Origin: CBDUBU01 sp965365465
Lineage (GTDB): Bacteria; Bacteroidota; Rhodothermia; Rhodothermales; DASSAV01
DNA length: 11,069 nt
Assembly: GCA_965365465.1 (NCBI GenBank)
Contig: CBDUBU010000130.1
Span: forward strand, 1 to 11,069
Direction: 5' to 3'
Positions within the stretch are counted from its first letter, which is position 1; the number at the start of each line of letters is the position of its first letter. The position numbers and the translations under genes are program-made. Of this stretch, positions 1 to 6,999 are shown in pieces. The notes under the pieces are model-generated. The model saw nothing but the letters and a program-made list of their open reading frames with translations, ran no database searches and was not told the DNA's origin.

Positions 1-106
1 CGAGGTCGACGTAGTTCCAGATGGGCGGCGTGTCGGTCGGGTTGTCGACGCCGTCGTCGAGCGCGTTGTCGGGGAGCGCGCGGATGTCGAACCGGTTCGG
101 ACCCCA
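1..106 (-). CDS. Fragment of an unrelated high-GC protein at the contig edge (partial at both ends)
   Basis: Read on the minus strand from base 106 down to base 2, the sequence gives 35 uninterrupted codons with a natural composition (W, N, F, D, P, Y, I). It runs from WGPNRFDIRALPDN to PTDTPPIWNYVDL. I count 34 of the 35 codons ending in G or C, and 69 of the first 100 bases are G/C, which is far above the neighbouring gene. The plus-strand frame that continues the hydrolase gives an arginine- and cysteine-rich string here instead, so it is probably not coding. I do not recognise the family with confidence. The fragment is open at the left edge and has no start; it stops making sense where the hydrolase begins. 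It is probably DNA from another genome joined to this one, or a real rearrangement junction. Confidence 0.4.
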
Positions 107-108
107 GG

Positions 109-1101
109 CCGCCTTATCCCTACAGCATCGAGGAAGTAGCTTTCAAAAACGATGTTGCCGGAGTACAACTGGCTGGCGCCCTGACACTTCCTGCTGGTGA
201 GGGTCCTCATCCCGCCGCTGTTCTCATTTCCGGTTCCGGCCCCCAGGACCGTGATGAGACTGTGTTCGGGCACCGTCCTTTCCTGGTGCTGGCGGACTAC
301 CTGACGCGGCGCGGTATTGCGGTACTGCGTTACGATGATCGCGGAGTTGGCGCTTCAACCGGCAATTTTGGGCAGGCTATTATTCCTGATTTTGCCACAG
401 ATACGGAGGCTGCCGTTCGGTATCTGAAGAACCGGCCCGAGATTGACGGCGGGCAGATAGGATTGATCGGGCACAGCGAGGGGGGACTGGTGGCGCCCAT
501 GGTTGCCGCCAAACACACAGATATTGCATTTGTAGTCTTGATGGCAGCACCGGGTGTAGCAGGAGACGAAATTCTTTATGAGCAGGCGGCTCGCATTATG
601 AAAGCCAGTGGGATGGATGAGAGTGTCATTCTGGCGAACCGAGCGAACGAGGAGCGTATTTTCGAAGCACTGAGAACGTCGAAGGATAGCGCAGAGGCTG
701 CCGTCAAAGTGGGCAATATTCTGTCAGATGCAGGTATGCTTCCGGAAGGCGTAAAAGCTCAGGTAGCGGAAATGACCACTCCCTGGTTTTTCCATTTCTT
801 AGAGTACGATCCGGCTCCGGCGTTGCGCGGAATCAAGGCTCCGGTGCTCGTTCTGGCAGGATCACTGGATCTGCAGGTAGCTCCGGATCAGAACATCCCG
901 GCAATCAAAAGGGCGCTGGATGAAGGCAACAATACCAGATATAAAGTTCAGGTGCTGGAAAACCTGAATCACTTGTTTCAGCCGGCAGAGACAGGTTCTC
1001 CGAATGAGTACGGACAGATAGAAGAGACGATAGCGCCTGTCGCGCTTGAGGCCATCGGAGACTGGATCCAGGCTCAAACAGATGATTCAGATTCTAAATG
1101 A
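109..1101 (+). CDS. Alpha/beta hydrolase (serine aminopeptidase S33-like), 5' end missing
   Basis: This is an alpha/beta-fold serine hydrolase. Its true substrate is unknown, but relatives act on esters or peptides. Frame 1 is open from the left edge, and hydrolase-like sequence begins at about base 109 with PPYPYSIEEVAF. It continues through LISGSGPQDRDE, an oxyanion-loop region common in this family. The nucleophile elbow GHSEGG has its serine codon at 475-477. The likely acid is the Asp of AGSLDLQV (codon 868-870) and the His is in NLNHLFQ (codon 970-972), so the triad is complete. The GTG at 262 is internal, because conserved sequence precedes it. The N-terminal region, probably with a signal peptide, is lost at the junction near base 106. 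The gene ends at a strong terminator and converges with the heat-shock gene. The fold is certain; the substrate is not. Confidence 0.85.
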   Translation, partial: PPYPYSIEEVAFKNDVAGVQLAGALTLPAGEGPHPAAVLISGSGPQDRDETVFGHRPFLVLADYLTRRGIAVLRYDDRGVGASTGNFGQAIIPDFATDTEAAVRYLKNRPEIDGGQIGLIGHSEGGLVAPMVAAKHTDIAFVVLMAAPGVAGDEILYEQAARIMKASGMDESVILANRANEERIFEALRTSKDSAEAAVKVGNILSDAGMLPEGVKAQVAEMTTPWFFHFLEYDPAPALRGIKAPVLVLAGSLDLQVAPDQNIPAIKRALDEGNNTRYKVQVLENLNHLFQPAETGSPNEYGQIEETIAPVALEAIGDWIQAQTDDSDSK

Positions 1102-1103
1102 CA

Positions 1104-1143
1104 AAAAGGCCCCGGCAGAACAGAATTCCTGCCGGGGCCTTTT
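1104..1143. terminator. Bidirectional rho-independent terminator
   Basis: A perfect 15-bp stem pairs 1104-1118 with 1129-1143. It has a GC-rich core (ggccccggcag against ctgccggggcc) flanked by A and T runs, and a 10-base loop. It starts 3 bases after the hydrolase stop codon. The T run follows the stem on both strands, so it can also terminate the convergent heat-shock gene, which stops at 1164. Confidence 0.9.
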
Positions 1144-1163
1144 CTTACACCAGGATGCTTATG

Positions 1164-1610
1164 TTAGCTGATCTCGATGCGGCGAGGCTTGCTTTCCTCG
1201 GCCTTGGGCACGCGGATGTTAAGCACACCGTCTTTGTAGTTCGCTTCAATGTTGTCGCTGGTGACCGCCTTCGGCAGAGTAAAGGAGCGGTAGAATTGCC
1301 CGTACTGCCGTTCTACGCGCACGTAGTTGCGTTTCTCTTCAGTTTCCTCAACTTTGCGGTTCCCGCTCACTGTCAGAACGCCCTCATGCAGGTTAATCTC
1401 AAGTTGCTCTTTCGACAGGCCCGGAACGTCCAGGTGAATCAAGTAGGCATCTTCCGTTTCTGCCAGATCAACGCGAGGCGCCCAGACAGCCGTTTCGTGC
1501 TCATTTCCCTCAGCGTTTCGCGAAGGAGTCAGGCCCTCGAAAAGACGGTCGATTTCGCGCTGCAGACGGCGCATTTCAGTAGTCGGGGAAAAACGAACTA
1601 ATCCGTTCAT
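1164..1610 (-). CDS. Small heat-shock protein, Hsp20/alpha-crystallin family
   Basis: This is an ATP-independent cytoplasmic chaperone that binds unfolding proteins and holds them for refolding. The protein has 148 residues, the usual size for bacterial Hsp20. A short N-terminal arm holds an amphipathic LQREIDRLFEGL stretch (16-27). The alpha-crystallin domain runs from about W43 to residue 135 and includes DVPGLSKEQLEI and the conserved YKDGVLNIRVPK end. The C-terminal tail ends in RRIEIS, which supplies the I-x-I motif used for oligomer assembly. The start is well supported: on the coding strand an AGGAGG ribosome binding site lies just upstream of the ATG at 1610. The gene appears monocistronic, with the shared terminator downstream and a sigma-54-like promoter upstream. 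No CIRCE element for HrcA was seen. Confidence 0.95.
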   Translation of the reverse strand: MNGLVRFSPTTEMRRLQREIDRLFEGLTPSRNAEGNEHETAVWAPRVDLAETEDAYLIHLDVPGLSKEQLEINLHEGVLTVSGNRKVEETEEKRNYVRVERQYGQFYRSFTLPKAVTSDNIEANYKDGVLNIRVPKAEESKPRRIEIS

Positions 1611-1692
1611 GGTGCATTTACCTCCTTTTTTACAGGTCTATTTCTTGTGCTTATTGTGACTGGTTTACTAACCTCTTCTGTGATTAGAGATA

Positions 1693-1708
1693 AACAAGGC
1701 CCGTGCCA
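1693..1708 (-). promoter_or_regulatory. Sigma-54-type (-24/-12) promoter upstream of hsp20
   Basis: On the minus strand the bases read TGGCACGGGCCTTGTT. The RpoN consensus is TGGCACG, four bases, then TTGCW. All positions fit, including the GG-to-G(C) spacing, except that the -12 GC is GT. Transcription would start at about 1680, giving a leader of about 70 nt before the hsp20 ATG. No better sigma-70-like promoter was seen in the same leader. A single good match can arise by chance, so this is a candidate. Confidence 0.45.
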
Positions 1709-1803
1709 CAGCGTTTTCTATGACATATCGACAAAAGAAATGCGCAGGTTTGACAGAGCAGAAAAAACAGTCTGAAGAAGTGACTTACACGCTCGCTTAT
1801 AGT

Positions 1804-1862
1804 TGTGACACGTCAGCAGAGCAACAGGCAGAGACCAGTTCTATTTGTCACACAAACTGACG
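1804..1862. repeat. Two interleaved inverted repeats between the fah 3' end and the hsp20 promoter
   Basis: TGTGACA (1804-1810) pairs with TGTCACA (1846-1852), and CGTCAG (1811-1816) pairs with CTGACG (1857-1862). The order is A, B, A', B', so the two stems cannot nest. They could be operator half-sites or a pseudoknot-like RNA in the 3' region of the fumarylacetoacetase transcript. They lie about 100-150 bases upstream of the sigma-54-like promoter, a usual distance for enhancer-binding activators. The rest of the 289-base gap (1611-1899) shows no gene. Confidence 0.3.
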
Positions 1863-1899
1863 AGATTGCCGGGAGTACTCAGCTTTTTCAGAAAGAAGC

Positions 1900-3180
1900 T
1901 CAAAAGCGGGCAGGGAGAACGTGTCCACGGGCCTCGCCGAACCCCACGCGGTATCCTTCTCCCTGCGCCCATCCGCTCAGGGTGATTGTGTCGCCGTCCT
2001 CAAGGAAACGCCGGGATGTTCCATCCGGAAGAATGATGGGTTTTGTTCCGCGCCACGTTAGCTCCAGCAGGCTGCCATAATTTTCCGGCTTCGATCCGCT
2101 GATAGTGCCCGATGCCATCAAGTCTCCGGGGCGGATGTTGCAACCGTTTACGGTGTGATGAGCCAGTTGCTGATACATGCTCCAGTAGAGGAACTTGAAA
2201 TTAGAAGTGCATAGTACGTAAGGATCCTCCATGTCTGTGTTCCGAAGTGAAACCTCAAGGTGGATGTCAAAAGAGGATGGTTTTTTCGTCTGTAAATAGG
2301 GCAACGGCAGAGGGTTTTGGCGAGGTCCCGGACACTTGAAAGGCTCAAGGGCCTCCATGGGAATAACCCAGGGCGAGATGGTGGTTGCGAAGTTTTTCCC
2401 CAGAAAAGGTCCTAGTGGAACGTACTCCCATTTCTGAATGTCGCGGGCGCTCCAGTCATTGACGAGCACCATGCCGAAGATGTGATCGCTCGTTTGGCTG
2501 ACAGGTATGGGGTCGCCGAGAGCGTTTCCTGGACCTGTGAAGAACCCCACTTCCAGTTCAAAATCAAGCAATCGACTCGGGCCGAGAAAGGGAGGGCCGT
2601 CATCAGGTTTGATTTGACCCACGGGACGCCGTACATCACGTCCGCTTACGACAATGGAACTGGCCCGACCGTGATAGGCGACGGGAAGATGCAACCAGTT
2701 CGGCATTAACGCATTATCTTTACCCCGGAACATGATGCCGACGTTGGTGGCGTGTTCGCGTGAAGAATAAAAATCCGTATAGTCGCCGATCTCCGCGGGG
2801 AGAAGCATCTCTATCTCACCCAGAGGGAAAAGGGCCTGTCCCCTGAGTTCGTTATTGTCGCGCAGGGTAGGGGTGTCGGCTGTGAGCAGGTGGCTGATGA
2901 GTTCACGCACGGAACGCCAGACATTCTTGCCCTGGGCCATGAAGCCGTTTAATGATCCCCGTGAGAACAAACGGTTTCTCTTGGGAAGTATTTCGTCAAA
3001 TAACCCCTGTTCCTCAAGAACCGCCAGGTCTAGCACATAGCTGCCAATCGCCGTACCGATCCGTGCGGGGCCGCCCTGCCTGGGCCTGAAAACGCCGTAG
3101 GGCAGGTTCTGAATGGGGAAATGGGATTCCGGATCCGTTTTAATGAAAGACTTCAGCGACGGCTCTGTCGTAGACTGCAT
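1900..3180 (-). CDS. fahA: Fumarylacetoacetase
   Basis: This enzyme hydrolyses 4-fumarylacetoacetate to fumarate and acetoacetate, the last step of tyrosine and homogentisate catabolism in the cytoplasm. The start at 3180 gives 426 residues, close to the family's usual 420 or so. The N-terminal SH3-like domain begins at HFPIQNLPYGVF. The catalytic domain keeps the metal and active-site residues known from mouse FAH: the Asp, Tyr and His of DYTDFYSSREHATNVG and the Arg of GIMFR, the paired Glu of LDFELEVGFF, the Asp-Trp of VLVNDWSARDIQKWEY, the Lys of FLGKNFA, the Thr of MASGTISG and the Glu of GSLLELTW. A longer frame starts at a TTG at 3213 and would overlap the upstream stop by 8 bases. Family alignment favours the ATG at 3180, although the TTG has a GAGG about 10 bases upstream. 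The gene is downstream of, and very probably co-transcribed with, the 3206-4195 gene. No other gene of the pathway lies in the window. No convincing terminator follows. Confidence 0.95.
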   Translation of the reverse strand: MQSTTEPSLKSFIKTDPESHFPIQNLPYGVFRPRQGGPARIGTAIGSYVLDLAVLEEQGLFDEILPKRNRLFSRGSLNGFMAQGKNVWRSVRELISHLLTADTPTLRDNNELRGQALFPLGEIEMLLPAEIGDYTDFYSSREHATNVGIMFRGKDNALMPNWLHLPVAYHGRASSIVVSGRDVRRPVGQIKPDDGPPFLGPSRLLDFELEVGFFTGPGNALGDPIPVSQTSDHIFGMVLVNDWSARDIQKWEYVPLGPFLGKNFATTISPWVIPMEALEPFKCPGPRQNPLPLPYLQTKKPSSFDIHLEVSLRNTDMEDPYVLCTSNFKFLYWSMYQQLAHHTVNGCNIRPGDLMASGTISGSKPENYGSLLELTWRGTKPIILPDGTSRRFLEDGDTITLSGWAQGEGYRVGFGEARGHVLPARF

Positions 3181-3205
3181 GGGTGGAAATGTGCTCTGTG
3201 AGGGG

Positions 3206-4195
3206 TTAAACAAGGCGCAGCAGCCTCAGTCCTTCTACCGGTTCCTCAAAGCTGCAACTGCCGAACGAAGTGGCAAACCGGCTTCTTGCATCACGGACGA
3301 TTTCGCGTGCCGCAGAAAGATGTTGCCATGAAAATGAGTTCTCCGTGAAAACAAAGTGGCTTATATCTCTATCAGCAAGAATCTCACAAATGGTGGACTC
3401 CGTAAGTTGGTGCGCCGAAGTCAGGATTGCAGCGCCGAACACATTCAGGAAACCGTGTGCTATCACGCCGAGCACAGAATCAAAATAGGGAAGAGGATGA
3501 TGAAGCCCCGCCGTCGCTTTGAAACGGACGCCTGCCGCTTGACAGGCAGCAATGGCATTGGCGAGGTGCGCCGAGGGGGGTACTGCTGCTGCGTTCGCGC
3601 CGCCGCAACGAAACTTTAGCCCTGCAGAGATTCCGGAAGAGGCATACTGCCGTTCTGCAAACTGTTTCATGCCTTCAAGTAACAAAGGCGCTCTGGAGCG
3701 GAACTGCGCGTCCAGCGGAACTTCGAGATAGATCTCGATTCCGGAAACTCCGGCGCTTGCAGCCTGATTCCCCAAACGCCCTAACAGATTTTCTACGGTT
3801 TCTACGTCCGTGAAATCCCACGGATTAGGAAGCGCTAGTTCCATACTTTCTACGCGAAAAGGATCAGATTCCGACGACAAAGCGGTAAGGATCTTTTCCA
3901 GGTCATCGGCGAAAGAAGAAATGAAGGAATCAGCATTGGCGCTTCTGCTGCCGATCACTGAAAGCGGTACGGCAGCCGAAAACAGGTGGGCGCTCTCACA
4001 AAGATCCCTGAGCCGGGCAACAGGGCATACGAATCTTCCCAACATCCATGATGCGCTGCTCCGGGAGTAGCTGGTGTAATGTGCTGCTGCGTCCGGGAGC
4101 GGAAGCAAGGCCGGAGGGAAAAGTCCCGCATAGTCAATGATGCGCGCAAAAAAGACGCCTGTAGTTCCGGCTGCGTGCTGGTGGCTGTCTGTCAT
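3206..4195 (-). CDS. Conserved protein of unknown function, partner of fumarylacetoacetase
   Basis: The 329-residue protein is soluble, with no signal peptide or membrane segment visible. I recognise it only as a conserved uncharacterised type, recalled from other bacteria. Several stretches look like signatures: IIDYAGLFPPALLPL near the N terminus (19-33), WMLGRFVCPVARL (50-62), IEIYLEVPL (153-161), LKFRCGG with Lys194 and Arg196 (193-199), FKATAGLHHP (225-234), HGFLNVFGAA (247-256) and FGSCSFEEP (311-319). Alternating hydrophobic strands that end in charged or glycine-rich motifs suggest a TIM-barrel-like enzyme, but that is inference. Its stop codon lies 25 bases before the fumarylacetoacetase ATG, and the alternative TTG start would overlap it, so the two form a likely operon and a role around tyrosine degradation is plausible. 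The start at 4195 has no clear ribosome binding site. Confidence 0.8.
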   Translation of the reverse strand: MTDSHQHAAGTTGVFFARIIDYAGLFPPALLPLPDAAAHYTSYSRSSASWMLGRFVCPVARLRDLCESAHLFSAAVPLSVIGSRSANADSFISSFADDLEKILTALSSESDPFRVESMELALPNPWDFTDVETVENLLGRLGNQAASAGVSGIEIYLEVPLDAQFRSRAPLLLEGMKQFAERQYASSGISAGLKFRCGGANAAAVPPSAHLANAIAACQAAGVRFKATAGLHHPLPYFDSVLGVIAHGFLNVFGAAILTSAHQLTESTICEILADRDISHFVFTENSFSWQHLSAAREIVRDARSRFATSFGSCSFEEPVEGLRLLRLV

Positions 4196-4213
4196 TGCAA
4201 TACTGACAGGTTA

Positions 4214-4219
4214 ATTATA
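4214..4219 (-). promoter_or_regulatory. Possible -10 box for the unknown gene/fahA operon
   Basis: On the minus strand TATAAT is exact and lies 18 bases upstream of the ATG at 4195. It would give a very short leader of about 12 nt. No good -35 box was found 16-18 bases further upstream, so support is weak. A second exact TATAAT faces the other way at 4252-4257. Confidence 0.3.
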
Positions 4220-4275
4220 GATGTAGCGGGAGCGTTAGGGCTGTCTGGAGGTATAATGTCATGCAAAACCTGAAG

Positions 4276-4323
4276 GCTGCCTGCTCATTGCGTAGGCGCT
4301 TAAACAGCGGAACCAGAGGCAGC
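4276..4323. repeat. Nested inverted repeats in the divergent intergenic region
   Basis: An outer pair, GCTGCCT (4276-4282) and AGGCAGC (4317-4323), encloses an inner pair, CGCT (4297-4300) and AGCG (4306-4309). The element sits in the 287-base gap between the minus-strand unknown gene and the plus-strand TPR gene. It may be an operator or a small structured leader element. The inner stem is short and could be chance. Confidence 0.3.
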
Positions 4324-4359
4324 GCATGTTGTGTTGACCCCATAATGATTGTACTTTAC

Positions 4360-4369
4360 GCTATATTGG
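4360..4369 (+). promoter_or_regulatory. Promoter-like motif upstream of the TPR gene
   Basis: GCTATATTGG lies 114 bases upstream of the TPR lipoprotein start. The same ten bases occur at 10676-10685, upstream of the oxidoreductase gene. TATATTGG is close to the TAnnTTTG -7 box of Bacteroidota promoters. No clear TTTG -33 partner was placed. A second AT-rich candidate, TATAATTG at 4441-4448, lies nearer the start. Confidence 0.3.
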
Positions 4370-4482
4370 CGGCCTGACAAGTTATGTTGCTGTAACCCCT
4401 TTGGCCGTTTCAAGCAAAAGGATAGCAACAAAACTTATTATATAATTGAAACGATCTTTTCTACCCACCAACGAAAAGTACC

Positions 4483-5697
4483 ATGAAACGGATTCCCATT
4501 TATTTAGCTTTGCTCGTGGGAGGCTTTCTGCTCGTCGGCGCAAACGGGTGCTCCAGCGACCCGAACGTCGAGGGGGCAAAACTCGACCTGCGTAACAAGG
4601 ACTACGACCGCGCCTTGCAAAACGTCAACACGGCGCTCGAAAAAAATCCTGATAATGCCCAGGCGCTTGATCTGAAGGGGCAGATTCTTCAGGAGCAAGC
4701 CTTCGCAACGCAAGATAAGGATGAGCATACCCGGATGCTCAACGAGATGATACAGGCCTATCAGCGCGTCCTCGAACTGGATCCCGGGTTGGCTGAAGAT
4801 GTCAATCAACGACTCAGGCTTGCTTATTACAATGAATTTCAGCGTGGCGTGCAGGCGTTCAACAGGGGGCGAGAGACTGACAGTGAGTACAGTGTAGCGG
4901 CGGAGTACTTTGGAAATGCAGCCCTTATACAGCCTGACTCAGCCGATGCCTTCCTGAACGAAGGTTATGCGCTCTACAATGCGGGTAATGTGGCAGAGGC
5001 TGCCGACCGTATTGAGCGGTCAATCGAGATGGGCGAATCGGCGGCAGATACCTACAGCTTCCTTTCTTCCCTGTATCTGTCGAACGACAGGGCAGGCGAT
5101 GCCGTAACGCTCCTCGAACAGGCGCGTCAGAAGTTTCCGGAGAACGTGGACATTCAGGCGCAATTGCTGAATGCTTACAATGCTGCCGGACAGGCGGATC
5201 GCGCCATGCAGATCTACAGCGAGTCGGTAGCAAAGGAGCCTAACAATAAGCTTTTCCGTTACAATTTCGGCTCGCTGCTGCTCAACGCGGAGCGTTACGA
5301 TGAGGCCATCGAGCAACTAACGGTGGCTACCACGCTGGATCCTGAATATGCGGATGCCTTCTATAACCTGGGTGCATCCTATGTAAACAAGGCATATAGC
5401 GTCAACGAGCGCATGGGAGAGATGGACGATGCGCTTCGCACCGAGAGAGCCAACCTTTCACAGGATCAGATTACGGCTCGTGAGAAGGAACTGGATCAGC
5501 TTGGGGAGGAACGTCGTTCGCTTTACGAGCAGGCCATCACCCCGCTCGAACGCGCCCGCCAGTTGATGGAGTCAGCCGGAGAGGACGAGGCAGAAGTTGA
5601 CCGGGTGTGCAATGCGCTCTTTGGAGCCTATGTACAGACGGGTCAGGATGATAAGGCGAAAGAAGCCGCTGCCTGTGCCGGAATCAATATCAATTGA
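4483..5697 (+). CDS. TPR-repeat lipoprotein
   Basis: The 404-residue protein probably acts as a protein-protein interaction scaffold anchored in the cell envelope; its partners are unknown. Residues 1-22 form a lipoprotein signal peptide (MKRIP, then a hydrophobic run LALLVGGFLLVGA), with the lipidated Cys at 23 in ANGC, a slightly loose lipobox. Tetratricopeptide-like helical hairpins follow at about 30-64, 86-120, 134-185, 186-220, 221-254 and 255-300, including YDRALQNVNTALEKNPDN and YDEAIEQLTVATTLDPEYADAFYNLG. An insert at about 308-350 is rich in E, R, L and Q and looks like a coiled coil; it interrupts the last repeat, which resumes near EQAITPLERARQLM. The C-terminal repeat has two Cys (376 and 398). 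The ATG at 4483 directly precedes the signal peptide, with no strong ribosome binding site. A terminator follows, so the gene is probably monocistronic. Confidence 0.88.
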   Translation: MKRIPIYLALLVGGFLLVGANGCSSDPNVEGAKLDLRNKDYDRALQNVNTALEKNPDNAQALDLKGQILQEQAFATQDKDEHTRMLNEMIQAYQRVLELDPGLAEDVNQRLRLAYYNEFQRGVQAFNRGRETDSEYSVAAEYFGNAALIQPDSADAFLNEGYALYNAGNVAEAADRIERSIEMGESAADTYSFLSSLYLSNDRAGDAVTLLEQARQKFPENVDIQAQLLNAYNAAGQADRAMQIYSESVAKEPNNKLFRYNFGSLLLNAERYDEAIEQLTVATTLDPEYADAFYNLGASYVNKAYSVNERMGEMDDALRTERANLSQDQITAREKELDQLGEERRSLYEQAITPLERARQLMESAGEDEAEVDRVCNALFGAYVQTGQDDKAKEAAACAGININ

Positions 5698-5723
5698 GAC
5701 CCCGATCTGGTAAGGAGTTTGTT

Positions 5724-5756
5724 AAGCCCGGACCTTCAAGGGTCCGGGCTTTTTCT
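5724..5756 (+). terminator. Rho-independent terminator of the TPR gene
   Basis: An 11-bp perfect stem pairs 5724-5734 (aagcccggacc) with 5741-5751 (ggtccgggctt), with a 6-base loop and a run of Ts. It lies 26 bases after the stop codon. It also shows that the reading frame of the next gene, which is open back to 5694, must start downstream of it. Confidence 0.9.
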
Positions 5757-5783
5757 TGTTTAGACCACTACACAACGTTGTTT

Positions 5784-6956
5784 ATGAAAAGGAATTCACC
5801 GCAAGGCGGTTTCCACTTTGATACGCTGGCTGTCCATGCCGGTCAGGAGCCGGATTCGGCTACCGGAGCCATTATGACTCCGATTTATCAAACCTCTACC
5901 TATGTACAGGAAGCGCCGGGGATGCATAAGGGGCATGAATATTCCCGTGTTTCCAATCCGACACGCTCGGCGCTGGAAGGGAACCTCGCGGCGCTTGAGG
6001 GGGCAGATTATGCGGTATGCTTTGCTTCCGGGGTGGCAGGGATTGACGCAATCCTCAAAGGGCTGCGTCCGGGCGATCATGTTGTCGCTATGGATGATCT
6101 CTACGGAGGAACCTACCGGCTGTTTACGCAGGTGTTTCAGCCCTTTGGGCTACGGTTCTCTTTTGTAGACATGACGAACCTCCAACTCGTCGAAGAGCAT
6201 ATACTTCCCGAAACGAAGCTGATGTGGATCGAGACGCCTACCAATCCGCTGCTTCGCATCGTCGATCTAAAGAAACTGTGCAGTCTGGCCCAGGCGCATC
6301 AGATTGATGTGGCTGTCGATAACACATTCGCGTCTCCCTATTTGCAGCAACCTCTGGCTTCAGGGGCGGATCTTGTATTACACTCATCGACCAAGTATCT
6401 GGGTGGGCACTCTGATATCATCGGGGGGGCTGTTTGTACGAGCCGAAGCGATTGGTATGAGCGGTTGCAGTTTCAAATGAAATGCACTGGCGCAGCCCCG
6501 GGGCCTATGGATTGTTTTCTGACGCTGCGCGGGACGAAGACGCTGCATCTGCGTATGGAGCGCCACTGCGCGAATGCTCGTCGCATAGCATCCTACCTGG
6601 ACGAGCACCCCAAGGTAGGTCGGGTGTGCTATCCGGGACTTCCGGATTTTCCCGGACATGAGATTGCCAGACAGCAAATGCGTGATTTTGGCGGCATCAT
6701 CTCTTTTTCGCTTGCTGATGACAGCATGGAGAAAGCGTTGCTTATGCTTTCGGAAACTAAAATCTTTGCTCTGGCTGAGAGTCTGGGAGGAGTAGAAAGC
6801 TTGATCGAGCACCCGGCGACGATGACGCACGCTTCGGTTCCGAAGGACCGCCGCGCCGCCATTGGTCTCGATGATTCGTTGATCCGGCTTTCGGTGGGTG
6901 TGGAGGATGCTGAAGACCTGATTACAGATCTCGATCAGGCGCTTTCACAGGTCTGA
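5784..6956 (+). CDS. PLP-dependent cystathionine gamma-synthase/gamma-lyase family enzyme
   Basis: This is a trans-sulfuration enzyme of the Cys/Met metabolism PLP family, acting in the cytoplasm. Either it joins cysteine to an activated homoserine (gamma-synthase, MetB) or it cleaves cystathionine to cysteine (gamma-lyase); sequence alone does not separate them here. Starting at the ATG at 5784 gives 390 residues, the usual length. An upstream in-frame ATG at 5694 would read through the terminator and is rejected. Features seen: DTLAVHAGQEPD at the N terminus; YSR (53-55), which binds PLP phosphate in the neighbouring subunit; LYGGT with the stacking Tyr107; AVDNTFASPYLQQPL with Asp179; the PLP lysine Lys204 in SSTKYLGGHSD; SLGGVESLIEHPATMTH (333-349); and RLSVGVED with the substrate-carboxylate Arg368. 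All catalytic positions are intact. The gene stands alone between a terminator and a convergent gene. Confidence 0.95.
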   Translation: MKRNSPQGGFHFDTLAVHAGQEPDSATGAIMTPIYQTSTYVQEAPGMHKGHEYSRVSNPTRSALEGNLAALEGADYAVCFASGVAGIDAILKGLRPGDHVVAMDDLYGGTYRLFTQVFQPFGLRFSFVDMTNLQLVEEHILPETKLMWIETPTNPLLRIVDLKKLCSLAQAHQIDVAVDNTFASPYLQQPLASGADLVLHSSTKYLGGHSDIIGGAVCTSRSDWYERLQFQMKCTGAAPGPMDCFLTLRGTKTLHLRMERHCANARRIASYLDEHPKVGRVCYPGLPDFPGHEIARQQMRDFGGIISFSLADDSMEKALLMLSETKIFALAESLGGVESLIEHPATMTHASVPKDRRAAIGLDDSLIRLSVGVEDAEDLITDLDQALSQV

Positions 6957-6999
6957 AATTACTGATTGCCGGGTTTTACGCCTGCGCTCCCGTGTAGTG

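Noticed and set aside
1098..1601. A 167-codon open frame on the plus strand
   Set aside because: It is antisense to the well-supported hsp20 gene and runs through the terminator hairpin.
1611..1899. A CIRCE (HrcA) operator upstream of hsp20
   Set aside because: No TTAGCACTC-N9-GAGTGCTAA-like inverted repeat is present.
1881..1900. A hairpin-like sequence (agctttttc / gaaagaagct) just after the fumarylacetoacetase stop
   Set aside because: The stem is AT-rich with a bulge and no T run follows on the minus strand, so it is not a convincing terminator.
5694..5783. An N-terminal extension of the PLP enzyme starting 4 bases inside the TPR gene
   Set aside because: The extension is encoded across the TPR gene terminator, has no family resemblance, and the ATG at 5784 gives the normal family length.
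5698..5783. A SAM riboswitch before the Cys/Met-metabolism enzyme
   Set aside because: The gap is only 86 bases, is largely filled by the upstream gene's terminator, and shows no riboswitch core motif.
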